From Pseudonocardia oroxyli (GTDB lineage Bacteria; Actinomycetota; Actinomycetes; Mycobacteriales; Pseudonocardiaceae), in the NCBI RefSeq assembly GCF_900102195.1, contig NZ_FNBE01000013.1:1-64000 (forward strand): a DNA stretch of 64,000 bases. Reading direction: 5' to 3'. Below are positions 25,073-34,312 of the stretch, in pieces. The position numbers and the translations under genes were made by a program. Within the stretch, counting starts at the first letter, position 1; each line of letters starts with the position of its first letter. Under the pieces are notes generated by a model that was not told the origin of the DNA, made no database searches, and saw only the letters and a list, made by a program, of their open reading frames with translations.

Positions 25073-26230
25073 ATGCTTGACGGCGACTTCGAGGCCTACC
25101 GGCTCAGCGAGGAGCACGAGGCCCTGCGCGACGCGGTGCGCGCCCTGGTGGAGAAGGAGATCGCGCCGCACGCCGCGGAGGTCGACGAGCAGGCCCGCTA
25201 CCCCGTGGAGGCGCAGAACGCGCTGACCAGGGCCGGGTTCCACGCCGTCCACATCCCCGAGGAGTACGGCGGCCAGGGTGCGGACGAGCTGGCCGCCTGC
25301 ATCGTCATCGAGGAGGTCGCGCGGGCCTGCGTGTCGTCCTCGCTGATCCCGGCCGTGAACGGCCTGGGCTCGGTGCCGATCCTGCTCTCGGGGTCCGAGG
25401 AGCTCAAGAAGCAGGTCCTGCCCTCGATCGCCGCGGGCGACGCCATGATCAGCTACGCGCTGTCGGAGCGCGAGGCCGGTTCGGACGCCGCGTCGATGCG
25501 GACCCGGGCCCGCCGGGACGGGGACGACTGGGTGCTCAACGGCACCAAGTGCTGGATCACGAACGCCGGCGTGTCCAGCTGGTACACGGTCATGGCGGTG
25601 ACCGACCCGGAGAAGAAGGCCAACGGCATCTCCGCGTTCGTGGTGCACAAGGACGACCCCGGCTTCGAGGTCGGCACCAAGGAGCGCAAGCTCGGCATCA
25701 CCGGCTCGCCCACCCGCGAGATCCACTTCACCGACTGCCGCATCCCCGGCGACCGGATCATCGGCGCGGAGGGCACCGGCTTCAAGACGGCCCTGGCCAC
25801 GCTCGACCACACCCGCCCGACGATCGGGGCGCAGGCCGTCGGCGTCGCGCAGGGGGCGCTCGACCAGGCCATCGCCTACGTCAAGGAGCGCAAGCAGTTC
25901 GGCAAGGCCATCGGGGACTTCCAGGGCGTGCAGTTCATGCTCGCCGACATGGCGATGAAGGTGGAGGCGGCGCGCCAGCTCGTGTACGTCGCGACCTCGC
26001 GCGCGGAGCGGGGCGAGAAGAACCTCGGCTTCATCTCCGCCGCCGCCAAGTGCTTCGCCTCCGACACCGCGATGTCGGTGACCACCGACGCCGTCCAGCT
26101 GTTCGGTGGCGCGGGCTTCACCAAGGACTTCCCGGTCGAGCGCATGATGCGGGACGCGAAGATCACCCAGATCTACGAGGGCACCAACCAGGTCCAGCGC
26201 ATGGTGATGGCGCGGGCGCTGCTGAAGTGA
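25073..26230 (+). CDS. Acyl-CoA dehydrogenase (FadE25-like)
   Basis: 385 residues, complete ACAD fold. FAD and substrate motifs: YALSEREAGSDAASMRTRAR, WITNAGVSSWYTVMAVTD, ERKQFGKAIGDFQGVQFMLA, VQLFGGAGFTKDFPVERMMR, ITQIYEGTNQVQRMVMARAL, with the catalytic Glu in YEGTNQ. It oxidises a short or branched acyl-CoA to the 2-enoyl-CoA, passing electrons to ETF. FadE25 also follows purE in M. tuberculosis. ATG 25073 with GGAGAC upstream. Confidence 0.92.
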   Translation: MLDGDFEAYRLSEEHEALRDAVRALVEKEIAPHAAEVDEQARYPVEAQNALTRAGFHAVHIPEEYGGQGADELAACIVIEEVARACVSSSLIPAVNGLGSVPILLSGSEELKKQVLPSIAAGDAMISYALSEREAGSDAASMRTRARRDGDDWVLNGTKCWITNAGVSSWYTVMAVTDPEKKANGISAFVVHKDDPGFEVGTKERKLGITGSPTREIHFTDCRIPGDRIIGAEGTGFKTALATLDHTRPTIGAQAVGVAQGALDQAIAYVKERKQFGKAIGDFQGVQFMLADMAMKVEAARQLVYVATSRAERGEKNLGFISAAAKCFASDTAMSVTTDAVQLFGGAGFTKDFPVERMMRDAKITQIYEGTNQVQRMVMARALLK

Positions 26231-26283
26231 GCTGAGCCTCCCGCCGGGGTCGGTGTCACCGCGGACCCGATCCCGGCGCGGTC

Positions 26284-27543
26284 TCAGAGCAGGAAGCGGA
26301 AGAGCGGCGAGTCCGGCGGGATCCGCTCGATCTGCGGCGGCGCGGCCGCCATCCGCTCCAGCAGGGCGGGCAGGTCGTCGGGGTCGCCGAGCTCGATGCC
26401 GACGAGCGCGGGGCCGGTCTCGCGGTTGCTGCGCTTCGTGTACTCGAAGAGCGTGATGTCGTCGTCCGGGCCGAGGGTCTCGTCGAGGAAGCGGCGCAGC
26501 GCACCGGGCTCCTGCGGGAACTCGACGAGGAAGTAGTGCTTGCGGCCCTCCCAGACCAGGGCGCGCTCGACGATGTCCGCGTACCGGCTCACGTCGTTGT
26601 TGCCGCCGGAGAGCAGGCACACCGTGGTGGACCCGCGGGGGATGTCCAGCATGCCGAGCGCGGCGGAGGCGAGCGCGCCCGCGGGCTCGGCGATGATCCC
26701 GTCGCTCTGGTAGAGCGCGAGCATCTCGACGCAGATGCGCCCCTCGTCCACCTGGTGCAGCTCGACGCCTGCGGCCTGCGCGATGGGGAACGTCACGTCG
26801 CCGACGCGGCGGACCGCGGCACCGTCGACGAAGGGCTCGATGGTGTCCAGCGTGGTCGGCGCGCCGGCCGCCAGGGCCGCGGCGAGACTCGCCGCCCCCG
26901 CGGGCTCGACGGCGATCACACGCACGTCCGGGTGGCGTTCGCGCAGGTAGGTGAGCGTGCCGCCGAGCAGGCCGCCCCCGCCGACCGGGACCACGATCTG
27001 GTCCGGCGGGTCGGCGAGCTGGCCGAGGACCTCCCGCACGACCGTGCCCTGGCCCGCGACCGTGCGCGGGTCGTCGAACGCCGGGACGAGGGTGGCGCCG
27101 GTGTCGGTCGCGTCCTTGGCGGCCGCGGCCGCGGCGTCGTCGTAGGTGTTGCCGACGACGATCGTGCTGACCACCTTCCCGCCCAGCCGCGCCACCCGGT
27201 CCCGCTTCTGGCGCGGGGTGGTGCGGGGCAGGTAGATGCGGGCCGTGACACCGAGCCGCGCGCACGCGAACGCCACGCCCTGGGCGTGGTTGCCCGCGCT
27301 GGCGCACACCACCCCGCGCGCCCGTTCCTCGTCGCTGAGCTGGGCGATCAGGTTGTAGGCGCCGCGGATCTTGTAGGACCGGACCGGCTGCAGGTCCTCG
27401 CGCTTGAGCCAGACCTCGCCGCCGACGGAGTCCGACAGCCGCGCCGAGATCTGCAGCGGGCTCGGCCCGATCACCGCGCGCAGTCGCCCGGCGGCATCGT
27501 CGACGTCGGCGGCGGTCACGGTCACGGAGGGGGCGCTGGTCAC
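26284..27543 (-). CDS. ilvA: Threonine ammonia-lyase
   Basis: 419 residues. PLP domain: VWLKREDLQPVRSYKIRGAY with the PLP Lys, CASAGNHAQGVAFACARLGV, VPVGGGGLLGGTLTYL, LLSGGNNDVSRYADIVERAL. The C-terminal ~90 residues (RKHYFLVEFPQEPGALRRFL) form a single ACT-like domain, the short actinobacterial type. It deaminates threonine to 2-oxobutanoate for isoleucine synthesis and is probably isoleucine-sensitive. GTG 27541-27543 follows TACGGT (complement of 27550-27555) by 6 nt, a leaderless start. No attenuator or riboswitch seen. Confidence 0.93.
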   Translation of the reverse strand: MTSAPSVTVTAADVDDAAGRLRAVIGPSPLQISARLSDSVGGEVWLKREDLQPVRSYKIRGAYNLIAQLSDEERARGVVCASAGNHAQGVAFACARLGVTARIYLPRTTPRQKRDRVARLGGKVVSTIVVGNTYDDAAAAAAKDATDTGATLVPAFDDPRTVAGQGTVVREVLGQLADPPDQIVVPVGGGGLLGGTLTYLRERHPDVRVIAVEPAGAASLAAALAAGAPTTLDTIEPFVDGAAVRRVGDVTFPIAQAAGVELHQVDEGRICVEMLALYQSDGIIAEPAGALASAALGMLDIPRGSTTVCLLSGGNNDVSRYADIVERALVWEGRKHYFLVEFPQEPGALRRFLDETLGPDDDITLFEYTKRSNRETGPALVGIELGDPDDLPALLERMAAAPPQIERIPPDSPLFRFLL

Positions 27544-27596
27544 GGTGACACCGTAATCGGCGGGCCCGGCCGGAGTCGCGCAGGTTGCGCGAGGCG

Positions 27597-28313
27597 CTAC
27601 AGGCGCGTGGTGCACCTCTCGGACTCGTACTTCCGCTCCAGCCGCGTCTGGTCGGGATGCGCGACCTGCACCAGTGAGCCGCCCGCGGCGAGGACCGCCA
27701 GCAGGCCGTCGACGAGGTCCTCCCGGGCGGACCAGTCCTTCACCGAGAGCACCCGGGAGCCCGCGTCGAGGCCCAGGTCCGCGGCACGGGACCGGGCGCG
27801 GGCGAGCAGGTCGTCCGCGGAGAGCCCGCCGAGCGCGGGGTCGGACAGCGGGACCGGGGACCACGGCGCGAACTCGTCGCCGTGCAGCCGTACCTCGGTG
27901 GCGAAGTCGATCACTCCGTCGGGCAGGCCGTCGATCCCGCGGCCGAACGCGTCGAGCGAGAGCGCGAGCAGCCCGCCCGAGGGTGCGGCGGCCAGCGCCA
28001 GGTCCAGGCGGTCGCGGTCGCACAGGACCCAGTCGGCGTCCGCGGGCTCGCCCACCACCTCCGCGCCGCAGGACCACGCCGCCAGCAGCACCGACGCGGT
28101 CTGCCAGTGCGCGGGCAGCAGCACGGCGACCCGCCCGCCCGGCTCGACGTCGCACTCGTCACGCAGCAGGTTCGCCGCCTTGGCCACCCAGTTCGCGGTG
28201 GTGACGGCGGAGAGCTCGATCCGCTCGCCGGTGGCGTCGTCGTAGAAGGTGATCAGGGGTCGGGCGGGGGCGGCGCGCAGGATCGGGTCGAGCAGCGCGG
28301 AGGTCAGGGACAC
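27597..28313 (-). CDS. TIGR03089-family protein
   Basis: 238 residues, an actinobacterial family resembling the N-terminal part of AMP-binding enzymes but too short for a full adenylating enzyme: LLDPILRAAPARPLITFYDD, NWVAKAANLLRDECDVEPGG, VAVLLPAHWQTASVLLAAWS, AEVVGEPADADWVLCDRDRL. It corresponds to Rv3268, next to the LCP gene in M. tuberculosis. Function unknown. GTG 28311-28313, 25 bp beyond the LCP gene end. Confidence 0.85.
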   Translation of the reverse strand: MSLTSALLDPILRAAPARPLITFYDDATGERIELSAVTTANWVAKAANLLRDECDVEPGGRVAVLLPAHWQTASVLLAAWSCGAEVVGEPADADWVLCDRDRLDLALAAAPSGGLLALSLDAFGRGIDGLPDGVIDFATEVRLHGDEFAPWSPVPLSDPALGGLSADDLLARARSRAADLGLDAGSRVLSVKDWSAREDLVDGLLAVLAAGGSLVQVAHPDQTRLERKYESERCTTRL

Positions 28314-28337
28314 CAGGTGGTTCTACCCGAGTGCCGG

Positions 28338-30071
28338 TCAGTCGATGCAGGGGACGCCGCCCGCGTTCACCGCGGGCGGCTGCGTCGGCGCCGCCGCGGC
28401 CTCCGGGGTGGCCGGGGCCGCGCCCGCGTAGTCCGTGCCGAGCAGGACCTGCAGGTGGTTCGGCTGCACGTCGCCGGACTGCTCCACGCCGAGCCCGCCG
28501 AGCTGCGCGGCGACGTTCTGGGCCGCGGCCTGCCCGTCGCCGGAGTAGCGCACGACGCTGGTGGTGCGGCTCGCGGCGTTCTCGACGACCCCGCGTCGGA
28601 ACCCGGCCGCGCCGAGCTGGTCCGCCACCTGGGCGGCGAGGCCGGTGCCGCCGGAGCCGTTCCCGACGTCCAGGGTGTACGCCTTCGCGTCGAAGGCGGG
28701 CGCGGGCGGCGGGGCGGGCGCCGCGCTCTCCTCGACGGGGGTGGTCTTCTCCTCGACGAAGGCGTGCACCTGCGTGGGGTCGACCAGCACGACGTCCCCG
28801 CGCTCGTTGTGCGTGCCCCCCTGTGTGGGGATGGTCATGAAGTCGATGTTGCCCGCCGCGATGTCGCTCGCCTGCCGGGCGAACCCGAGCAGGTCCCAGC
28901 CCTGGTCGATGACCAGGGACTGCTCCGCCGAGTCGATCAGGGCGGAGAGGGTGGAGGGGTTCGTCAGGGTCCCCGTCGAGAGGATCTTGTCCGCGACGGC
29001 GGCGAGGAACACCTGCTGGCGGCGGATCCGGGACAGGTCGCCTTCGGGGAGGCCGTGCCGCTGCCGGACGAACGCCAGCGCGTCCGCTCCGGAGATCGTC
29101 TGCGGGCCCGCGGGGAAGTCGGCGCCGGAGAAGTCGTCGTTCACCGGGTTCTTGAGGCAGACGTCGACACCGCCGACGGCCTGGGTGAGGTTGTAGAAGC
29201 CGAGCAGGTTGATCTCGGCGTAGTGGTCGATCTGCAGCCCGGTCAGGTTCTGCACGGTCTCGATCAGCGTGGACCGCCCGGTGGCCGACGACTGGGTGTC
29301 GGCCTCCTTCTGGCTCATCCCGCCCGCGACGAGCTCGTCGGCCTTGAGCGCCTTCGTCGCCGGGTACGCCGCGTTGATCTTGTCCTTGCGGTAGCCGGGG
29401 ATGTCGACGTAGCTGTCGCGGGGGATGGAGAAGGCCGTCGCGCCGCCGCCGTCCGCCGGGAGGTGCAGCACGATGATCGTGTCGGAGTTGAGGACGCCGG
29501 ACTCGGCGCCGGAGCGCAGGGTGGCCAGGACGTCGTCCGGCAGCGGGTTGCCCTGCGCGTCCGTGCGGCTGTCGACGCCCACCAGCAGGATGTTCTGCTC
29601 GCCGCCGGACGAGCCGCCGGTGATGACGTTCGTGGTGGTGATCCCGCCGGTGACGTCCCGGTAGAAGGTCCACGCCGTGCCCGTCAGGACCAGGACCAGC
29701 GCGGACAGCACGCAGACGGTGAGCCGGGTGCGCCGGACGAGCGTGGCGCGGCCGGTGGGCGGCGCGGCGGGGGCGGCCGGACGGGGGCGGGCGGACGGCC
29801 GCGGGCGAGCCGGCGGGCGAGCCGGCGTCCCGCGGCCGAGGTCGCGCGCGGAGGCGCTGCCGGCAGCCGGGGTGCGGCGAGCGCTGGGCGGGGGCCCCGA
29901 GACCCGCGCGGAGGTGGAGCGGGCGGTGGAGGTGCGGGCGGTGGAGGTCCGCGAGGTGGAGGTGCGCGCCGCCGAGGAGGACAGCGCCCCACCCTCACCG
30001 AACAGCGCGGACGCGCCTGCCCGGCGGTCCCGCGAGGCGCGGGCGCCTGCGGGCGGGTCTGCCGCGTCCAT
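28338..30071 (-). CDS. LCP (LytR-CpsA-Psr) family glycopolymer ligase with LytR_C domain
   Basis: 577 residues. Long disordered cytoplasmic N-terminus (1-118) with a repeated Thr-Ser-Thr-Ala/Ser-Arg stretch, one membrane helix (TVCVLSALVLVLTGTAWTFY), the extracellular LCP domain (NILLVGVDSRTDAQGNPLPD, DTIIVLHLPADGGGATAFSI, PRDSYVDIPGYRKDKINAAY, ADALAFVRQRHGLPEGDLSR) and a C-terminal LytR_C domain (YTLDVGNGSGGTGLAAQVAD). LCP enzymes attach polyprenyl-linked polymers, arabinogalactan in this order, to peptidoglycan; the catalytic Asp/Arg set is present. ATG 30069-30071. Confidence 0.92.
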   Translation of the reverse strand: MDAADPPAGARASRDRRAGASALFGEGGALSSSAARTSTSRTSTARTSTARSTSARVSGPPPSARRTPAAGSASARDLGRGTPARPPARPRPSARPRPAAPAAPPTGRATLVRRTRLTVCVLSALVLVLTGTAWTFYRDVTGGITTTNVITGGSSGGEQNILLVGVDSRTDAQGNPLPDDVLATLRSGAESGVLNSDTIIVLHLPADGGGATAFSIPRDSYVDIPGYRKDKINAAYPATKALKADELVAGGMSQKEADTQSSATGRSTLIETVQNLTGLQIDHYAEINLLGFYNLTQAVGGVDVCLKNPVNDDFSGADFPAGPQTISGADALAFVRQRHGLPEGDLSRIRRQQVFLAAVADKILSTGTLTNPSTLSALIDSAEQSLVIDQGWDLLGFARQASDIAAGNIDFMTIPTQGGTHNERGDVVLVDPTQVHAFVEEKTTPVEESAAPAPPPAPAFDAKAYTLDVGNGSGGTGLAAQVADQLGAAGFRRGVVENAASRTTSVVRYSGDGQAAAQNVAAQLGGLGVEQSGDVQPNHLQVLLGTDYAGAAPATPEAAAAPTQPPAVNAGGVPCID

Positions 30072-30292
30072 GCCGTCTCCACTCGTTCAGGACACAACCG
30101 TCGGAAAGAGGGTGCATCATCCGGGGCGATCATCGCGCCGCGTCGCCCGGCGTGTCGGCGGCTCGTGTGCGCGGGCGGCCCGGGTCCACCCCGGAGGGTG
30201 AGCGGTCGGTGGCCGCGGGTGATCATGGTGTCGCGCTGCCGGATCCCCGATCGGGTGAGACCCTGAGCACCTTCCGGACGAGGGGAACGGCG

Positions 30293-31279
30293 ATGACCGC
30301 GCAGCTGGAGCCCGAGACCCCCGGTCCGACCCTGCCCGTGACCCTGCCCGATCCCCGGAGCCCGATCCTCCCCGAGCCGGACCGGCCCGCCACGATCGCC
30401 GAGGCGGTCACCGAGGCCGTCGCCGAGGTGGTGGAGACCGGCGCCGCGCCGCAGGCGACCCCGCTGTGCGACGAGGGACGGGCGCTGCTCGACCGGGGCC
30501 GTGCGGGCGAGGCCGTCGAGGTCCTGCGCCGCGCGGTCGCCTCCGCCGAGCCCGGGGCGGCGGACCTGCTGGTCGGCGCCTACCTCGACACGGGGGCCTG
30601 GTCCGCGGTGATCGACTGGTTGACGCCGCTGGTCGCGGACGGGCACGTCGCGTTCGCGGGCAGGCTGGGGGTGGCGCTCGCCGAGTTCGGCGACCACGTC
30701 CGCGCCGAGGAGATGCTGCGCACCGCGGTCGCGGCGGGCGAGACCGCCGCCGCGAACGACCTGGCGCTGCTGCTGGTGGCCGACCGCAGGCTGCGCGAGG
30801 CGGTGCAGGTCCTCACGCACGCCGCCGACCGCGGCGACCCGAGCACGCCGGACAACCTGGTCGCCCTGCACCTGGAGGACGGGGACCTCGCGGGGGCCGC
30901 CGTCGTCGCCGAGCGGTACGCGGCCGAGGACCGCCCGGACACCCTCGTCGCCCTGGCGGACGTGCGGGCCGCGCAGGGTCGAGACGACGAGGCGGACGCC
31001 CTCTACCGCCGCGCGGGCGGGCTCGGCGCCGTCCGCGCCCACACCGCGTACGGCGGGTTCCTAGTCGCCCAGGGGGACGTCACCGCCGCCGAGCACGAGT
31101 TCCGGGAGGCGGAGCGGCACAACGAACCCCGGTGGGCGGTCACGATCGGCCGCTTCCTGCTCGACGTCGGCCGCCCCGAGGTCGCCCGCTGGTACCTCGA
31201 GATCGGGTCGGGCCAGGGGGACCGGGAGGCCGCGGCCCTGCTCGCCGAGCTGAACGGTGAGGATCCCTCGGACGACTGA
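30293..31279 (+). CDS. TPR/SEL1-like repeat protein of unknown function
   Basis: 328 residues, no signal peptide. After a Pro-rich leader of about 60 residues the protein is built of ~34-residue helical pairs resembling tetratricopeptide repeats: GRALLDRGRAGEAVEVLRRA, GVALAEFGDHVRAEEMLRTA, LALLLVADRRLREAVQVLTH, AAQGRDDEADALYRRAGG, AQGDVTAAEHEFREAERHNE. Probably a protein-protein scaffold. It lies between the divergent LCP gene and the rhamnosyltransferase gene, which suggests but does not prove an envelope role. ATG 30293 with AGGGGA 7 nt upstream. Confidence 0.8.
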   Translation: MTAQLEPETPGPTLPVTLPDPRSPILPEPDRPATIAEAVTEAVAEVVETGAAPQATPLCDEGRALLDRGRAGEAVEVLRRAVASAEPGAADLLVGAYLDTGAWSAVIDWLTPLVADGHVAFAGRLGVALAEFGDHVRAEEMLRTAVAAGETAAANDLALLLVADRRLREAVQVLTHAADRGDPSTPDNLVALHLEDGDLAGAAVVAERYAAEDRPDTLVALADVRAAQGRDDEADALYRRAGGLGAVRAHTAYGGFLVAQGDVTAAEHEFREAERHNEPRWAVTIGRFLLDVGRPEVARWYLEIGSGQGDREAAALLAELNGEDPSDD

Positions 31280-31360
31280 ACCACGGCCGGAGTGTGTCCG
31301 GGCGCCGCTACGCTGACGCGGGCGCGAGCCGCCGCCGCGTCCCCGATACCCTCGTGCCCC

Positions 31361-32248
31361 ATGGAACCGGAGGGACCGACCGGCGGGACCGCGGTGCGGA
31401 CGTACGGCGACGAGCTCGCCGTCGTGACCGTGACCTACTCGCCGGGCGAGACGTTGGCCGCGTTCCTCGACTCGATCCCCGCCGCCACCACCCGCCCGCT
31501 GCGGGTCGTGCTGGCGGACAACGGCTCCGTGGACGGTGCGCCCGAGGCGGCCGCCGAGCGCCCGGGCGTGGAGCTGCTGCGGATCGGGGAGAACGTCGGC
31601 TACGGCACGGCCGCCAACCGCGCCGTCGCGGGCCTGGGGCCCGAGGTGGGCTGGGTCGTCGTCGCGAACCCGGACCTGGTGTTCGGGCCCGGCTCGATCG
31701 ACGTCCTGCTCGAGGCGGCGCGCCGGCACCCGCGGGCGGGCTCGCTCGGGCCGCTGATCCGCGACCCCGAGGGGCACGTCTACCCGAGCGCGCGGCGGGT
31801 ACCGGATCTCGCGACCGGTGCGGGGCACGCGGTGCTCGGCCGGATCTGGCCGCAGAACCCCTGGTCCACGACCTACCGGCAGGAGTCCGCGGCCATCGAG
31901 GAGCGGCCCGCGGGCTGGCTCTCCGGCTCCTGCCTGCTGGTGCGGCGCAGCGCGTTCGACTCCGTCGACGGCTTCGACCCGCGCTACTTCATGTACTTCG
32001 AGGACGTCGACCTCGGGGACCGGCTCGGTCGGGCGGGCTGGCTGAACGTGTACGTGCCGACCGCCGAGGTCGTGCACACCGGCGGGGTGTCCACCAGCAA
32101 GGCCGACGTGTCGGCCCGGATGCTCGCCGAGCACCACCGCAGTGCCTACCGCTATCTCGCCGACCGCCATCCGGGACCGGTCAACGCCCCGCTGCGGGCC
32201 GCCGTCAGGGCGGGCCTCGCGGTGCGGTCGCGAGTGTCGAGCCGTTAA
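31361..32248 (+). CDS. wbbL: Family 2 glycosyltransferase, WbbL-like rhamnosyltransferase
   Basis: 295 residues. GT2 core: LAVVTVTYSPGETLAAFLDS, VLADNGSVDGAPEAAAERPG, NVGYGTAANRAVAGLGPE, VVVANPDLVFGPGSIDVLLE with the metal-binding Asp, PAGWLSGSCLLVRRSAFDSV, FDPRYFMYFEDVDLGDRLGR. In this gene order (Rv3265c) the enzyme adds L-rhamnose to GlcNAc-PP-decaprenol, the linker between peptidoglycan and arabinogalactan. ATG 31361 follows TACCCT (31347-31352) by 8 nt, a leaderless start. Confidence 0.85.
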   Translation: MEPEGPTGGTAVRTYGDELAVVTVTYSPGETLAAFLDSIPAATTRPLRVVLADNGSVDGAPEAAAERPGVELLRIGENVGYGTAANRAVAGLGPEVGWVVVANPDLVFGPGSIDVLLEAARRHPRAGSLGPLIRDPEGHVYPSARRVPDLATGAGHAVLGRIWPQNPWSTTYRQESAAIEERPAGWLSGSCLLVRRSAFDSVDGFDPRYFMYFEDVDLGDRLGRAGWLNVYVPTAEVVHTGGVSTSKADVSARMLAEHHRSAYRYLADRHPGPVNAPLRAAVRAGLAVRSRVSSR

Positions 32249-32263
32249 GAGGAGACCGAAACT

Positions 32264-33337
32264 GTGCTGGACGACGTCGAGGCCGTGGTGCTGGTGGGGG
32301 GCAAGGGAACCCGCCTGCGACCCCTGACCCTGTCCGCGCCCAAGCCCATGCTGCCGACGGCCGGGGTGCCGTTCCTCGCGCACCTGCTGTCCCGGATCCG
32401 GGCCGCGGGGGTCCGGCGGGTCGTGCTCGGCACGTCCTACCTCGCCTCCACCTTCGAGGAGCACTTCGGGGACGGCGAGTCCCTGGGGCTCGAGCTGACC
32501 TACGTCGTCGAGGAGGCCCCGCTGGGCACCGGCGGCGGCATCGCGAACGTCGCCGAGCACCTGACCAGCGAGAACGTGATGGTGTTCAACGGTGACGTGC
32601 TGTGCGGCACCGACCTCGGCGCCGTGGTCAACACGCACCGGCACACGGACGCGGACGTCACGCTGCACCTGGTGCGCGTGCAGGACCCGCGCGCCTACGG
32701 CTGCGTCCCCACCGACGACGACGGCCGCGTGCTCGCCTTCCTGGAGAAGACCGAGGACCCGCCGACCGACCAGATCAACGCGGGCTGCTACGTCTTCAAG
32801 CGCTCGGTCCTCGAGGAGATCCCGCGCGGGCGGGTCGTGTCCGTGGAGCGCGAGACGTTCCCCGGGCTGCTGGAGCGCGGCGCCCGGGTGAGCGGGCACG
32901 TCGACAACGCCTACTGGCGCGACATGGGCACCCCGGGCGACCTCGTGCACGGCTCGGCGGACCTGGTCCGCGGCGTGGCGCCCTCGGCGGCGCTGCCCGG
33001 CCCCGTCGGCGAGTCGATCGTGCTCGAGGGCGCCGACGTGGCGAAGGACGCGTTCGTGTTCGGTGGCACCGCCGTGGGGCGGGACGTGGTCGTCGGGGAG
33101 GGCGCCAAGGTCGAGGGCTCCATGCTCTTCGACGGCGCCGTCATCGCCGCCGGGGCGATCGTCGAGTCCTCGGTGATCGGTGCGGGGGCGCGGATCGAGG
33201 CGGGCGCCCACGTGCGGGACGCGGTGATCGGGGACCGCGCGGTCGTCGGCGCGCACTGCGAGCTCAAGGGCGGCATGCGCATCTGGCCCGACGTGCAACT
33301 GCCCCCGCACGGCATCCGCTTCTCCGCCGACGTCTAG
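32264..33337 (+). CDS. Mannose-1-phosphate guanylyltransferase (NDP-sugar pyrophosphorylase)
   Basis: 357 residues. N-terminal nucleotidyltransferase: VVLVGGKGTRLRPLTLSAPK, PMLPTAGVPFLAHLLSRIRA, EEAPLGTGGGIANVAEHL, MVFNGDVLCGTDLG, FLEKTEDPPTDQINAGCYVF, YWRDMGTPGDLVHG. C-terminal left-handed beta-helix of hexapeptide repeats (FVFGGTAVGRDVVVGEGAKV). Corresponds to Rv3264c, which makes GDP-mannose from GTP and mannose-1-phosphate for lipomannan and glycoconjugates; glucose-1-phosphate specificity cannot be fully excluded. GTG 32264 with AAGAGGAGA upstream. Confidence 0.88.
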   Translation: MLDDVEAVVLVGGKGTRLRPLTLSAPKPMLPTAGVPFLAHLLSRIRAAGVRRVVLGTSYLASTFEEHFGDGESLGLELTYVVEEAPLGTGGGIANVAEHLTSENVMVFNGDVLCGTDLGAVVNTHRHTDADVTLHLVRVQDPRAYGCVPTDDDGRVLAFLEKTEDPPTDQINAGCYVFKRSVLEEIPRGRVVSVERETFPGLLERGARVSGHVDNAYWRDMGTPGDLVHGSADLVRGVAPSAALPGPVGESIVLEGADVAKDAFVFGGTAVGRDVVVGEGAKVEGSMLFDGAVIAAGAIVESSVIGAGARIEAGAHVRDAVIGDRAVVGAHCELKGGMRIWPDVQLPPHGIRFSADV

Positions 33338-33338
33338 C

Positions 33339-33380
33339 CGTGCGTGGTAAGTGGTGCTCTGGCACCACTTACCACGCACG
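33339..33380. terminator. Perfect 19-bp inverted repeat, probable terminator
   Basis: Arms CGTGCGTGGTAAGTGGTGC (33339-33357) and GCACCACTTACCACGCACG (33362-33380) around the loop TCTG, starting 2 bp after the guanylyltransferase stop. No T tract follows; the perfect long stem and position suggest a terminator before the DNA glycosylase gene (start 33400). Sequence differs from the other hairpin families in the window. Confidence 0.7.
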
Positions 33381-33399
33381 AGCGCCGGAGGCGCAGACC

Positions 33400-34302
33400 A
33401 TGATCGAACGGGAGTGGACGCCGGGCTTCGTGCTCGACGTGCACGGAGTGCTGGTCCCGCTGCGGCGGGGCCGGGGCGATCCCTCGTGGCGACAGGACGA
33501 GGGCGGGATCTGGCGCACCTCCACCACCCCGGACGGGCCCGCGACCGTCCGGATCGCCCGGCGCACCGACGGCACCGTCGTCGCGCAGGGGTGGGGGCCG
33601 GGGGCGGCCTGGGAGCTCGACGGGCTGCCCGCGCTGCTCGGCGCGAACGACACCCCCGAGACGTTCACCGCCCACCACCCGCTGATCGAGGACTCCGCGC
33701 GACGCCGCCCCGGCCTGCGGTTCGGCGCCACGCGGCGGGTCTGGGACCAGCTCGTCCCCGCGATCCTGGAGCAGAAGGTCACCGGCACCGAGGCGCGCCG
33801 GTCGTGGCGGGAGCTCGCCCGGCGGTTCGCGGACCCCGCCCCGGGCCCGGCTCCGCAGGGGATGCGGGTCCCGCCCACCCCCGCGCAGCTCCGGTCGGTG
33901 CCGGACTGGGAGTGGCACAAGGCAGGCGTCGACTCCGCGCGGCGCCGCGCGATCCTGGCCGCCGCGGCCGTGGCGCACCGGTTGGAGGCCGCCGTGGAGC
34001 TGGGTGGCGAGGACGGGCGGATCCTGCTCCGCAAGGTCCCCGGGATCGGCGTCTGGACCGCGGCGGAGGTGGCGCAGCGGGCGTGGGGCGACCCCGACGC
34101 CGTCAGCTTCGGCGACTTCCACATCCCGACGGTCGTCGGCTGGGCGCTGGTCGGTCGCCCGCTGGACGACGCCGGGATGCTCGAGGTCCTCGAGCCCTAC
34201 CGCCCGCAGCGCCAGCGGGCGGTGCGGCTGGTGGAGGTGTCCGGCTTCCAGCGTCCCCGGTTCGGGCCACGTTTCAGCCCGCGCGACTACCGCGCGATGT
34301 AG
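33400..34302 (+). CDS. DNA-3-methyladenine glycosylase II family (AlkA-like)
   Basis: 300 residues. Alternating helical HhH-GPD fold: PLIEDSARRRPGLRFGATRR, VWDQLVPAILEQKVTGTEAR, the helix-hairpin-helix LLRKVPGIGVWTAAEVAQRA and the catalytic Asp in DPDAVSFGDFHIPTVVGW. It removes alkylated purines from DNA. GGAGG at 33386-33390 gives the correct spacing to ATG 33400. No methyltransferase partner is adjacent. Confidence 0.85.
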   Translation: MIEREWTPGFVLDVHGVLVPLRRGRGDPSWRQDEGGIWRTSTTPDGPATVRIARRTDGTVVAQGWGPGAAWELDGLPALLGANDTPETFTAHHPLIEDSARRRPGLRFGATRRVWDQLVPAILEQKVTGTEARRSWRELARRFADPAPGPAPQGMRVPPTPAQLRSVPDWEWHKAGVDSARRRAILAAAAVAHRLEAAVELGGEDGRILLRKVPGIGVWTAAEVAQRAWGDPDAVSFGDFHIPTVVGWALVGRPLDDAGMLEVLEPYRPQRQRAVRLVEVSGFQRPRFGPRFSPRDYRAM

Positions 34303-34312
34303 TTTCGACGGC

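Noticed and set aside
27500-27600. T-box, attenuator or amino-acid riboswitch before ilvA
   Set aside because: The start codon lies 6 nt after a -10-like box, leaving no leader; no terminator/antiterminator pair seen.
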